Source of the DNA: Streptomonospora sp. PA3
GTDB taxonomy: Bacteria; Actinomycetota; Actinomycetes; Streptosporangiales; Streptosporangiaceae
Assembly: GCF_009728995.1 (NCBI RefSeq)
Contig: NZ_VTZW01000023.1
Coordinates: 186,711-250,710, forward strand
DNA: 64,000 nucleotides
Direction: 5' to 3'
A program made the position numbers and the translations under genes. The notes under the pieces are model-generated. The model saw only the letters and a list, made by a program, of their open reading frames with translations. It had not been told where the DNA came from and ran no database searches. Shown piece after piece: positions 1 through 8,101 of the stretch (position 1 is the first letter of the stretch; each line of letters begins with the position of its first letter).

Positions 1-212
1 TCGCCGGGGCGGAGCCGCTCGATCTCGCCGGCCACCGCGGTGCGGGCGGCGGCCGCCGCCACATCGTGCTGTCCGTCGCTGTCGGTGCCGGCGGAGCCCA
101 GCGGGCGGTAGACCAGGTCGACGGCGCGGGCCTGGGCGGGCACGAGCGCTGCCAGCCCGCCGATCTCCTCCATCCCCGAGTCCAGCCGCTTCTCGCGCGT
201 ATTACCGCTCAT
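1..212 (-). CDS. Unknown protein, N-terminal part only
   Basis: The reading frame begins at an ATG preceded by AAGGAG with a 10-base gap and stays open to the left edge, giving about 70 residues of a longer protein. The visible part starts MSGNTREKRL and is rich in Ala, Glu and Arg, with no signal peptide, membrane segment or motif I can name. A coding call rests on the good ribosome site and the typical codon pattern. It diverges from the DUF523 gene to its right. Function is unknown. Confidence 0.55.
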   Translation of the reverse strand, partial: MSGNTREKRLDSGMEEIGGLAALVPAQARAVDLVYRPLGSAGTDSDGQHDVAAAAARTAVAGEIERLRPG

Positions 213-441
213 GGCCAACCAACTCCTTACCGCGGACCAGGGACGCCGCCTGCTCCCCACCGTCTCCCAGTAACCCCGCGGCGGCCTTTGCAAACGAAGC
301 CGAAGCACACCGCCGGCGAGGGGCGGCCCGTAGGCTGGGCGGGCGAGCGTGCGCGCGGCCGACCAGCCGACCCGCCGGAGGGCGGGACGCCGCACCGGCG
401 CGCGCCGGACGATCGGGGACACCGGAGCCGGAGGGCGGTCC

Positions 442-1035
442 ATGGCAGCCACACCCGCCGCGGCGGGGCCCAGCGGAGGCGGGGAGAGCGCGCTGCGCCG
501 TGAGGCGGCGGGCGCCGCGGGCTCGGCGCCGGCGAACCGCGTCCTGGTCAGTGCGTGCCTGCTGGGCAGCCGGGTGCGCTTCGACGGGCGGGCCAAGACC
601 GTCGAGGACGCCGTGATCGAGCGCTGGCGCGCCGAGGGGCGCATCGTCGCCCACTGCCCGGAGGTGGCCGGCGGCCTGCCCGTCCCGCGCCCGCCCGCCG
701 AGATCGAGCCGGGGGCCGACGCCCGAGCCGTCCTGGAGGGCCGTGCCCGCATCCGCACGCCGCACGGCGAGGACGTCACCCGCCACTACCTCGAGGGCGC
801 CCGGGCGGCCCTGGCCACGGCCCGCCGGCACGGCGTGCGCACCGCCCTGCTCAAGGAGTCCAGCCCGTCCTGCGGCCTGCACCGCGTCTACGACGGGACC
901 TTCACCGGCACGACCGCTCCGGGCCCGGGGATCACCACCCGCCTGCTCCAGGACCACGGCATCACCGTCTTCCCGGAAACCGCCCTCACGGCCGCAGACA
1001 CCCACCTGCGCGCCCTCCCGGGCGAGGTCCCGTAG
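442..1035 (+). CDS. DUF523 family protein
   Basis: Protein of 197 residues. After a loose Ala/Gly-rich leader of about 30 residues come the DUF523 hallmarks: SACLLG near the start of the domain, CPEVAGGLPVPRPPAEI in the middle, and LKESSPSCG toward the end, the last with a conserved Cys. The family is widespread in bacteria and its reaction is not settled; the conserved cysteines suggest a metal or thiol site, but that is inference. The ATG was chosen over upstream in-frame starts because GGAGG lies just before it. It is the last gene before tRNA-Pro and forms no obvious operon. Confidence 0.8.
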   Translation: MAATPAAAGPSGGGESALRREAAGAAGSAPANRVLVSACLLGSRVRFDGRAKTVEDAVIERWRAEGRIVAHCPEVAGGLPVPRPPAEIEPGADARAVLEGRARIRTPHGEDVTRHYLEGARAALATARRHGVRTALLKESSPSCGLHRVYDGTFTGTTAPGPGITTRLLQDHGITVFPETALTAADTHLRALPGEVP

Positions 1036-1149
1036 CCCGCTGCCGGGCAACCCCGCCCGGGCGCCCGACAGCGCCCCGAACGTGGCGCGAGCAGCCCCGC
1101 AGATGCGATAGAGTCTTACTCGTCCGCAGGGCGGCAGCCCACCGGACAC

Positions 1150-1223
<74 letters not shown>

Positions 1224-1239
1224 CACGTTAAAGCAGGTC

Positions 1240-1275
1240 AGGAGCCCGACCACCGAGGTAGGTGGTCGGGCTCCT
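1240..1275 (+). terminator. Perfect 15-bp hairpin after tRNA-Pro
   Basis: Arms of 15 bases at 1240-1254 and 1261-1275 are exact reverse complements around a six-base loop. There is no following T run, which is usual for actinomycete terminators. Its place right after the tRNA suggests it ends the tRNA transcript. Confidence 0.75.
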
Positions 1276-1703
1276 GGGCGTTCGACCGTCATTCGACCGT
1301 GGACTCGAACGTCATCTGGCGCCTCAGGATGTTCAAACGAGTCACTGAGCGGTGCTCACCTGTGGTCGAGTGGTCCGTTTGCGGGCGACGTTGACACATG
1401 CGCGGGGACCACGGCGGCATCTCGCCAGCGCCAGTGCGGACGTCCTGGAACCATCCCCGCGTGCGCCCGAGCCCAGACGCGTGAGGCGGGGGCCGATGAG
1501 TCCTGCACCCCGCCCGACCGTCCCTGGTGCCGACACCTCCGGACGCAGCGGCCGGGAGCACGTCCAGGCGGTGCCGCCGGACCCACAGGCGGGGCTGCCG
1601 ACGATCAGCGGTGTCGACGGCAGCGCTCCCCGCGCATTCCCTGGGATGGGCCCGCCTGGCGATGGCGATCCGGCGTAGCCGAACGCCTCGGTCGCAGGCG
1701 GTG
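1276..1703. other. Gene-poor stretch after tRNA-Pro
   Basis: No reading frame here has a convincing start, ribosome site or recognisable protein. It opens with two copies of TTCGACCGT a few bases apart and looks slightly less GC-rich than its neighbours. Sitting beside a tRNA gene it may be the decayed end of an integrated element, but I see no integrase and no second copy of the tRNA 3' end in the window. Confidence 0.4.
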
Positions 1704-2228
1704 TCAGGCCGCCTTCTTCCGCAGCAGGATGCTCAGGCGGATCGCGGAGATCAGGAAGAAGATCCCGCCGAGGGTCGCGTAGCCGGCCGCACCGGCGATG
1801 TTGGCGCCGCCCTGGACGGCTTGGGCGAGAAACGAGGCCCCGGCCAGCACCGAGATGGCGCCGCTGAGTATCTGGGGGACCTGGCCGCCGGAGCGCCGGT
1901 TGCGGATGGCGGTGATGAGCTGGGGGATGCCGGAGCCGATCGCCCACGCACCCCAGACTCCGAGGGCGGCGGCGATGGACACGGTCGACGCCGCGCCGAG
2001 GACGATGGCCACGACGACGCTGACGACCACGTTGAACCGGCCCGAGACCTTCGAGCGTTCCGCGTCCGGGGCGACGCGGAGCTGCCACAGGACGGCTCCC
2101 GCGTCGAAGAGCGGATAGACGACCAGCACGACCGTCAGGAGCGGCCCCGTCATGGCCGAGGTCACGAAGAGGAGCACCGCCCAGGCCGACGCGCACCGCG
2201 GATGGATGCTGGAGGAGTTCGCCGACAT
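1704..2228 (-). CDS. DUF308-like membrane protein, probably trimmed at its 5' end
   Basis: The 174-residue frame encodes five or six hydrophobic helices with short polar loops, in the style of the HdeD/DUF308-like membrane proteins common in actinomycetes. Conserved-looking stretches include LLTVVLVVYPLFDAG and VWGAWAIGSGIPQLITAIR, and it ends in a basic tail (LLRKKAA). Homologues I recall carry about 15-20 more residues before the AWAVLLF helix. Here that section is replaced by MSANSSSIHPRC, which is antisense to a TetR fragment on the other strand. The present start is therefore likely an accident of a deletion, and whether the protein is made is unclear. Role unknown. Confidence 0.55.
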   Translation of the reverse strand: MSANSSSIHPRCASAWAVLLFVTSAMTGPLLTVVLVVYPLFDAGAVLWQLRVAPDAERSKVSGRFNVVVSVVVAIVLGAASTVSIAAALGVWGAWAIGSGIPQLITAIRNRRSGGQVPQILSGAISVLAGASFLAQAVQGGANIAGAAGYATLGGIFFLISAIRLSILLRKKAA

Positions 2229-2367
2229 CGCCGCGGAGGCCGGGGTGCCGGATGTCGCCTCCGCCGCGCGGCAGCTGATGATCCTGCGCGACGGGGCGAT
2301 GGTGAACGGCTACCTCGGCGAGCCGTCCGCCGTGGCCGACTCTCTCGCGGCCGCGGAAGCCTCCTAA
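2152..2367 (+). pseudogene. C-terminal remnant of a TetR-family regulator
   Basis: The frame from about 2185 reads HRGWMLEEFADIAAEAG and then AARQLMILRDGAMVNGYL, the pattern of the last two helices of many TetR repressors, ending with an Ala-rich helix and stop. The DNA-binding head and most of the ligand domain are missing. The first dozen codons (MAEVTKRSTAQAD) do not fit the family and are antisense to the neighbouring membrane gene. I read it as what is left after a deletion that joined the two genes near 2180-2190. Confidence 0.55.
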
Positions 2368-2372
2368 AAGTC

Positions 2373-2401
2373 GCCGGGCCCGCGGCGGCCGCGGGCCCGG
2401 C
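2373..2401. terminator. GC-rich hairpin terminator
   Basis: Arms GCCGGGCCCGCGG and CCGCGGGCCCGGC, 13 perfect pairs around a three-base loop, lie between the convergent TetR remnant and the DUF6924 gene and could serve both strands. Confidence 0.7.
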
Positions 2402-2414
2402 GCGGGCGTGCGGG

Positions 2415-2996
2415 TCAGTGTCCCGGCGGCGTGCCGGGACTCGGTGGCTCTGCGGCGTCGCCGGGCCGACGTATCGAGGGCTGTACGGGGGAACCGCGCC
2501 GACTCGGCCGGGCGGCACGGACCGGACCCGCCGCCCGGGCCACGCCGGGGGGCGCGCCGGCTCGTCCGTGCCCTTGGAGTTCGGCGAGCGCCCGGCGATG
2601 ACCGTCGGAGAGCTGATAGACGCCGGCGCCGTCGACCGCGTCCAGGTAGTCGTCGAAAGTCCGGTTCCGGATCGCCAGGTTTCCCACCACGGACGGGACC
2701 GCCGCGGGCGCGACCCGAACCGTCCGGCCGGGCTCCTCGTCGACGTCGATGAGCAATAGCGAGCGCTCATCTGCGGAGAATGTCCGGCCGTCGGCAACGA
2801 CGAGCACCGGATAGCGACTGCCCTCCGGCACCAGGCCCACCAGCTCCGGCACGGACAGCCCTTGGTGACCGCGGTCGGCCAGAACGGTCATCCAGTCGCG
2901 GCCGAGCCTTTCCAGTAGCACCTGCCACGCCGCGTCATCTGTGAAGTCGGTACGCAGCAGTGGCGAGTAGTCGGTTTCCGGCAACTGTGCGGTCAC
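2415..2996 (-). CDS. DUF6924-like protein
   Basis: Protein of 193 residues starting VTAQLPETDYSPLLRTDF. The pattern matches the DUF6924 type: LPETD, LLRTDFTDDAAW, then GLSVPELVGLVPEG, and further on an LLLIDVDEEPGRTVRV strand. No catalytic motif is evident and the family role is unknown. The GTG start is chosen because GGGAGG precedes it at good spacing; a longer ATG form exists eight codons upstream. The last 50 residues are a Pro/Arg/Gly-rich low-complexity tail that looks unlike the family and may come from a lost stop codon or frameshift. Confidence 0.65.
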   Translation of the reverse strand: MTAQLPETDYSPLLRTDFTDDAAWQVLLERLGRDWMTVLADRGHQGLSVPELVGLVPEGSRYPVLVVADGRTFSADERSLLLIDVDEEPGRTVRVAPAAVPSVVGNLAIRNRTFDDYLDAVDGAGVYQLSDGHRRALAELQGHGRAGAPPGVARAAGPVRAARPSRRGSPVQPSIRRPGDAAEPPSPGTPPGH

Positions 2997-3109
2997 ACGG
3001 CCTCCCGGTCCGGCGGGCATTCAGCAGTTGTTGACGGGCCCGAGCTTAACCGGTCCACGAACGGCAGCCTCGGCCCGTCCCGGGAGTCGACCTCCCATTC
3101 GGGTAGGCG

Positions 3110-3337
3110 CTACCTGCGTGTCTCCTCCAATCGGAGCGCGACGCCCAACGCGAAGAATGTCGGGGCCCATTCGCCGATGAACATCCCCCACCGGTCGGCA
3201 CGATCGGTACCGGCGTCTTCCTTCGCCTTCGAGGCCGACCAGGCCAAGATACTCAGGCCGATGGAGGCGGCCCCTGCGGCGTAGGCCATGTCGGAGGTGA
3301 TTCCGGCCTGGGACAGTTTCTCGATCATAGTGGTCAC
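3110..3337 (-). CDS. Small orphan membrane-associated protein
   Basis: About 75 residues from a GTG start (VTTMIEKLSQAG). It has one clear hydrophobic helix (AYAAGAASIGLSILAW), a charged linker (SKAKEDAGTDRADRWG), then a second weak hydrophobic segment (APTFFALGVAL) ending LRLEETRR. Similar small proteins occur in streptomycetes and relatives without known role. The ribosome site is weak and a start three codons later is also possible. Confidence 0.55.
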   Translation of the reverse strand: MTTMIEKLSQAGITSDMAYAAGAASIGLSILAWSASKAKEDAGTDRADRWGMFIGEWAPTFFALGVALRLEETRR

Positions 3338-3574
3338 CGTCCATCGTCGTTGGCAGCACTGACCATGGGCGGGCTGCCCCACCTCGCGTCAATGCAACCC
3401 GAGCAGAAGCCAAAAGCGGCTTGAACAAGGGGGCAGGGCTGCGCCCAGCCGGCTGGACCGCGCTTCTCCAACGGCCTCATCGCACACGCGGAAGGCCCTT
3501 CGGCCACCGCTATCGGCGTCGGCGTGCATTTTCAGGCGACTCCGCAACCGGCGTCCGGTCCGCGCATCGCCAAG

Positions 3575-5086
3575 TCACGCGCCGTGCGCCGGCATCTCGG
3601 CGGGGCCGGGCTCCTGACCGGGTTCGACGACGGTGAACTGGCCCATCATGCCCTGATCCTCGTGGTAGAGGACATGGCAGTGGTACATGTACGGCGTGTC
3701 CGGGTCGGTGTGGTCGGTGAAGTGCAGCGCGATGCGGACCTTGCGATAGGGCGGCAGGAACACCGTGTCCTTCCAGCCCGAGAGTTCGGGCGGCGGCTTC
3801 TGCCCGTCGACGCTGAGAACCTGGAACTGCACGTCGTGGACGTGGAAGTTGTGGTAGGTGCCGTCGATGTTGACCACCTCCCACACCTCGGTGGTGTCCA
3901 CGGCCGAGGCGAAGTCGATGCGCCCCATGTCCATCAGCTTGCCGTTGATCTCCCGGCCGGTGAGCTGGAAGGCGCGTTCGGCGGCCGGCTCGGCGAGGTC
4001 CACCGCGGGAGCCGGGGCCAGCACCGCCGGCAGCACTCCGGCGGGTTCCAGGTCGGAGCCGCCGCGCAGCTCCAGCACGTCGAACGCGTCGTCGCCGCCG
4101 CTGAAGCGCTCGTCCCAGAAGTTGGTGCCGATCCGCGGCGGGTAGCTGCGCAGCACGGCCCGCTCCCCCGGAACCGCCTCCACCACGATCTCGGCGCGCT
4201 CGCCCGGTGAGAGCTGGATCCGGGTGGTCTCGTGCGGGGCGGGCAGCAGCCCTCCGTCGGTGGCGATCAGCCGGAACGGCCGGTCGTCTGCGAAGCCGAA
4301 GCGGTAGACCCGCGCGTTGGAGGCGTTGAGCAGGCGCAGCCGCACCCGCTCGGTGGTGACGCGCAGATACGGGGCGACGGTGCCGTTGACGACGATCGTC
4401 TCACCGAGCACCCCGACGTCGCTCAGAGCCGGGCTGTCCTCGTCGAGCTGGTTGTTCCGGTCGAAGTTCTTGTCCTGCACGATCACCGGGATGTCGTCGA
4501 CCCCGTAGCGGTGGGGCAGGCCCTCCGGCTCGGACCCGGGGTCGTCCACGATGAAGAGCCCGGCGAGCCCCCGGTAGACGTGCCGCGCGGTCCGCCCGTG
4601 CGGGTGGGGATGGTACCACAGGGTCGCGGCGCGCTGGTCGACCGTCCACGCCGGCGCCCAGCTCCGGCCGGGCGGGATCTCCTGGTGCGGGCCGCCGTCC
4701 ATCGCCGCGGGCAGGTGCATTCCGTGCCAGTGCAGGCTGGTCGGCTCCCCCAGGTCGTTGCGCACGTTGATCAGCACCCGCTCCCCGCGCGCGGCGCGCA
4801 GCGTAGGCCCCAGGTAGCCGCCGTTGACTCCCCACGTCACGGTGGGGCCGCCCGGGAGGAAGTCCGTCTCGCCCGCTTCTGCTACCAGGTCGAAGACGCG
4901 GCGCCCAGCGCCGTCCAGGCGAGATTCCGCCAGCGGGGGCACGGCCAGCGGTCGGGTGAACGCGACCCGCCCGAGCGTTCCGGTCCGGGCGCCCGCGAAC
5001 GCCGCCGCGAACCCGCCGCCGGCGGCGAGCGCGGGCAGGCCGATCAGGCCGCAGGCGAGCAGTGCGCGGCGGGTGAGGCGTCCCAT
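3575..5086 (-). CDS. Multicopper oxidase, Tat-exported (CueO/bilirubin-oxidase type)
   Basis: Protein of 503 residues, a three-cupredoxin copper oxidase that couples substrate oxidation to reduction of O2 to water, outside the membrane. Copper ligands are all visible: HWH near residue 120, YHPHPH near 159-163, a HNFHVHD block, and the closing HCHVLYHEDQGM near 469-480, where the Cys and flanking His bind type 1 and type 3 copper and Met is the axial ligand. The N-terminus LTRRALLACG followed by a hydrophobic stretch is a twin-arginine signal. The start has a GGAG site. Substrate is unknown; copper detoxification or phenol oxidation are the usual roles. It diverges from the LuxR-type regulator, with about 150 bases between. 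Confidence 0.9.
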   Translation of the reverse strand: MGRLTRRALLACGLIGLPALAAGGGFAAAFAGARTGTLGRVAFTRPLAVPPLAESRLDGAGRRVFDLVAEAGETDFLPGGPTVTWGVNGGYLGPTLRAARGERVLINVRNDLGEPTSLHWHGMHLPAAMDGGPHQEIPPGRSWAPAWTVDQRAATLWYHPHPHGRTARHVYRGLAGLFIVDDPGSEPEGLPHRYGVDDIPVIVQDKNFDRNNQLDEDSPALSDVGVLGETIVVNGTVAPYLRVTTERVRLRLLNASNARVYRFGFADDRPFRLIATDGGLLPAPHETTRIQLSPGERAEIVVEAVPGERAVLRSYPPRIGTNFWDERFSGGDDAFDVLELRGGSDLEPAGVLPAVLAPAPAVDLAEPAAERAFQLTGREINGKLMDMGRIDFASAVDTTEVWEVVNIDGTYHNFHVHDVQFQVLSVDGQKPPPELSGWKDTVFLPPYRKVRIALHFTDHTDPDTPYMYHCHVLYHEDQGMMGQFTVVEPGQEPGPAEMPAHGA

Positions 5087-5240
5087 GGGAGGTGCTCCGA
5101 TCCGGTGGGCGATCCGATGCTCCAACGGTCGCGGAGGGGTCCCCGAGCGGGAATCGGGACGATGCCCTAACCGGGGACTTATTCCGCGCGGCCGGTCGCG
5201 CAGGAGGCACCCCGAAAGGACGGTGCCCGGGGGGTCCGGC

Positions 5241-8051
5241 ATGATCGGCAGCGTGGAGCTCATCGGACGCCGGCCGCAGCTCGCCGTTCTCGGCGAGGCG
5301 GTCCAGGGCGCGCAGGCCGGGTACCCGCAGTTCGTGGCCGTCGGCGGTGCGGCGGGCATCGGCAAGACCTTCCTGCTCGAGCACTTCGCCGAGAACCTCG
5401 CCGCGGCGGGCGCTCGGGTCGTGCGCGGAGCGGGGATCGAACTGGGCTCGCAAGGGCTGGCGCTGGTGCCGGTGCGTGCCATGGTGCGCGACCTCGTGCG
5501 GCAGGTCGGCCGGGAACGGGTGGCCGAACTGGCCCCCGACGCCGCGGCCCTGGCTCCCCTGCTGCCGCGCACGGGCGGTCCGCAACCGGACGACCGCGGC
5601 GGCCCCGCCCGGTTGTTCGACGCGTTGACCGCCCTGGTGGAGCGCCTCGGCCAGGAGCGCACCGTGCTGCTGGCCGTCGACGACCTGCACTGGGCCGACC
5701 GGTCCACGCTCGATCTGCTGCGCTACCTCGTCCGGACGCTGCGCGACAGCCGCGTCGTGACCGCGGCCGCCTACCGTTCCGACGACATCGGCCCCGATCA
5801 TCCGCTGGTCGGCTTCCTCGCCGAGCTCGGGCGGCTGCCCGGCGCGCACCGGATCGACCTGCCCCCGCTGGGCCGGGCCGAAACGGCCGGACTCATCGGT
5901 GCCCTCGCGCCGGAGCGGTTCTCCGAGCGCCGGGTCGACGAGGTCTTCCGCCGGACCGGGGGCAACACCCTCGCGGTCCGCGAGCTCGCCGCCGAAGACG
6001 TGCTGCCCCCGTCGTTGGCCGATCTGGTCCTGCGGCGGGTGCGGCGGCTCGACGACCGGGTGCGCGAGCTGGTGCGGCTCGCCGCGCTCAGCGCCGCACC
6101 CGTCTCCCACGACCTGATCGCGGCGGTCGCCGGCCTGGACGAGGCCGAGCTGATCGCGGGGCTGCGGACCGCCGTGGACGCCCGCCTGCTGGTGCCCTCC
6201 GGCGACAGCTACGCCTTCGCCCACGCATTGCTTCGCGAAGCGGTGCGCGACGACCTCCTCCCCGCGCAGGCGAGGCGGTACCACCGCAGGTACGCCCGGG
6301 CGCTGCAGAGTGACCCGTCGCTCGTCGCGCCGGAGCGCCGCGCCTCCGAGGCCGCGCACCACTGGTACGGGGCCGGCGACCTGGAGCAGGCGCTCCCCGC
6401 CCTGCTTGAGGCCGCCGACGCCGCCGAACGCCTCAATGCCCGCGCCGAGCAGGCCCGGCTGCTGGAACGGGCGCTGCGCATCGCCGAGCACGACCGCCCC
6501 GCGCTGCTCCGCCGCGCCGTCGAGGCGGCGGCGTGGGCAGGCGAGGACGTCCTGGCACTGGACCTCATCGAGCGCGCTCTGGCCGAGGGCGCCCCCGGCA
6601 CCCCCGGCGAGGAGGCGATGCTGCTCGCACTGCGTGCGCTGACACTGCTCAACCTGCGACGCGGCGGTGCCGCCGCCGCAGCGGAGGAGGCGCTGGGGCG
6701 GCTGGAGGGGGTCCCGGCCGCCGAGCAGGCTCCGGTGCTGGACCTGGCCGGCGCCGTGTTCATGGCCGACTGCCGCTGGGAGAGGGCGCGCGACATCGGC
6801 GAGCAGGCGCTGCGGCTCGCCGCCGACAACGGCGACGCCGCGCTGGCGGCAAACGCCCGCATCACGCTGGGAACGGCGCTCACCCGCATCGGCGACCGCG
6901 CGGTCGGGCTGTCCGTGCTCCACTCGGTCCGGGAGGAGTGCGCCGAGCGCGGCGATACGATCGGCTCGGCCCGGGCCAGGGTCAACCTCGCGATCGTGGA
7001 GGTGTCGCTGGGGCGGTACGAGGCCGCGGTCGGCACGGCGGAGGCCGGGTTGGAGTCCTGCCGTGCCGCCGGGCTGGAGCGGACGCTGGGGGCGCTCCTC
7101 ACCGCGGTACTGGCTACCGCGCTGAACGCCATGGGACGCTACGCCCGCGTCGAGGAGGCGGCCGCGCTGGCCCTGCGCAAGGACCCGGCCAGCGGGTTCG
7201 CCGGCGTGCTGCTCGCGCTGAGCGGCGAGGCGGCGCTGCGGCGCGGCGACCTGCCGACGGCGCGGGAGCGCTGCTCGCTGGCCCGGCCCCTGGTGGGGGG
7301 CGAGGCCGCCCCGCCCGTCTACGCCTTGCCGTACCTCCGGGTCGAGGCGGAGGTGGCGCTCGCGGAGAACCGGCCCGAGGACGCGCGGCGGATCGTCGTC
7401 CAGGGGTTGGACAGAGCGGCCCGCGCCGGCAACGAGGCCGACGCCTGGCCGCTGCTGCCGGTGGCGGCTCGCGCCGCCGTCCGCGAGGGCGACGCGAGCC
7501 TGCGCGAACGGGTTCGCGCCACCGCCGGCGGGCTGCGGCGGGACACGCCCCCGTGGGCGGCCTTCGCCGCCGAGTGCGCAGCCGAACTCGGCGACGCTCG
7601 GTGGTCGGCGGCCGCGGCCGCGTGGAAAGCGGTCGCAGATCCCTATCGCGAGGCCTACGCGACCATGCGCACCGCTCAGGAGGAGGGGCGGGGCAAGGAC
7701 CGCGGCGGGGTCCCCGCGCTGCTGCGGTCGGCCGCGGCGACTGCCCGCGACCTGGGAGCGGCCGCCCTGCTGCAGGAGATCGAGGTCCTGGCCCGCGGCG
7801 CCCACGTGGTGCTGGAGCACGAGGCGCCCGCCGCGAAGACCCCGGCCGAGAGGCTGGGGCTGACCGCCCGCGAGGCCGAGGTCCTGCGTCTGGTGGCCGA
7901 GGGCAGCAGCAACCGCCGGATCGCGGCCGAGCTGTTCATCAGCGTCAAGACGGCGAGCGTGCACGTCTCCCGCATCCTGGGCAAGCTCGGGGCCGCGACG
8001 CGGGGCGAGGCGGCCGCGACCGCGCACCGCCTGGGCCTGTTCGAGCCGTGA
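5241..8051 (+). CDS. Large ATP-binding LuxR-family regulator (LAL/MalT type)
   Basis: Protein of 936 residues. An N-terminal STAND-type ATPase module carries Walker A GGAAGIGKT at 35-43 and Walker B LLAVDDLHWAD near 143-153. A long Ala/Leu/Glu-rich helical-repeat middle region follows, of the TPR-like sort that senses ligands. The last 65 residues form a LuxR helix-turn-helix (LTAREAEVLRLVAEG, then SNRRIAAELFISVKT). Such proteins activate pathway genes when bound to ATP and an inducer. It ends 50 bases from the convergent FAD monooxygenase and starts opposite the multicopper oxidase, either of which may be a target; that is inference. GTG four codons later is an alternative start. Confidence 0.88.
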   Translation: MIGSVELIGRRPQLAVLGEAVQGAQAGYPQFVAVGGAAGIGKTFLLEHFAENLAAAGARVVRGAGIELGSQGLALVPVRAMVRDLVRQVGRERVAELAPDAAALAPLLPRTGGPQPDDRGGPARLFDALTALVERLGQERTVLLAVDDLHWADRSTLDLLRYLVRTLRDSRVVTAAAYRSDDIGPDHPLVGFLAELGRLPGAHRIDLPPLGRAETAGLIGALAPERFSERRVDEVFRRTGGNTLAVRELAAEDVLPPSLADLVLRRVRRLDDRVRELVRLAALSAAPVSHDLIAAVAGLDEAELIAGLRTAVDARLLVPSGDSYAFAHALLREAVRDDLLPAQARRYHRRYARALQSDPSLVAPERRASEAAHHWYGAGDLEQALPALLEAADAAERLNARAEQARLLERALRIAEHDRPALLRRAVEAAAWAGEDVLALDLIERALAEGAPGTPGEEAMLLALRALTLLNLRRGGAAAAAEEALGRLEGVPAAEQAPVLDLAGAVFMADCRWERARDIGEQALRLAADNGDAALAANARITLGTALTRIGDRAVGLSVLHSVREECAERGDTIGSARARVNLAIVEVSLGRYEAAVGTAEAGLESCRAAGLERTLGALLTAVLATALNAMGRYARVEEAAALALRKDPASGFAGVLLALSGEAALRRGDLPTARERCSLARPLVGGEAAPPVYALPYLRVEAEVALAENRPEDARRIVVQGLDRAARAGNEADAWPLLPVAARAAVREGDASLRERVRATAGGLRRDTPPWAAFAAECAAELGDARWSAAAAAWKAVADPYREAYATMRTAQEEGRGKDRGGVPALLRSAAATARDLGAAALLQEIEVLARGAHVVLEHEAPAAKTPAERLGLTAREAEVLRLVAEGSSNRRIAAELFISVKTASVHVSRILGKLGAATRGEAAATAHRLGLFEP

Positions 8052-8101
8052 CCGCGCTGGACGCGGCCGCTGTGCGGGCGCCCAACGTCCGGGCGGCGGA
8101 C

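Noticed and set aside
1289-1561. Integrase or excisionase fragment next to tRNA-Pro
   Set aside because: No catalytic Arg/His/Tyr pattern or recombinase motif could be seen in any frame.
3421-4210. Plus-strand ORFs over the multicopper oxidase end
   Set aside because: Antisense to the copper-binding motifs and lacking their own starts or domains.
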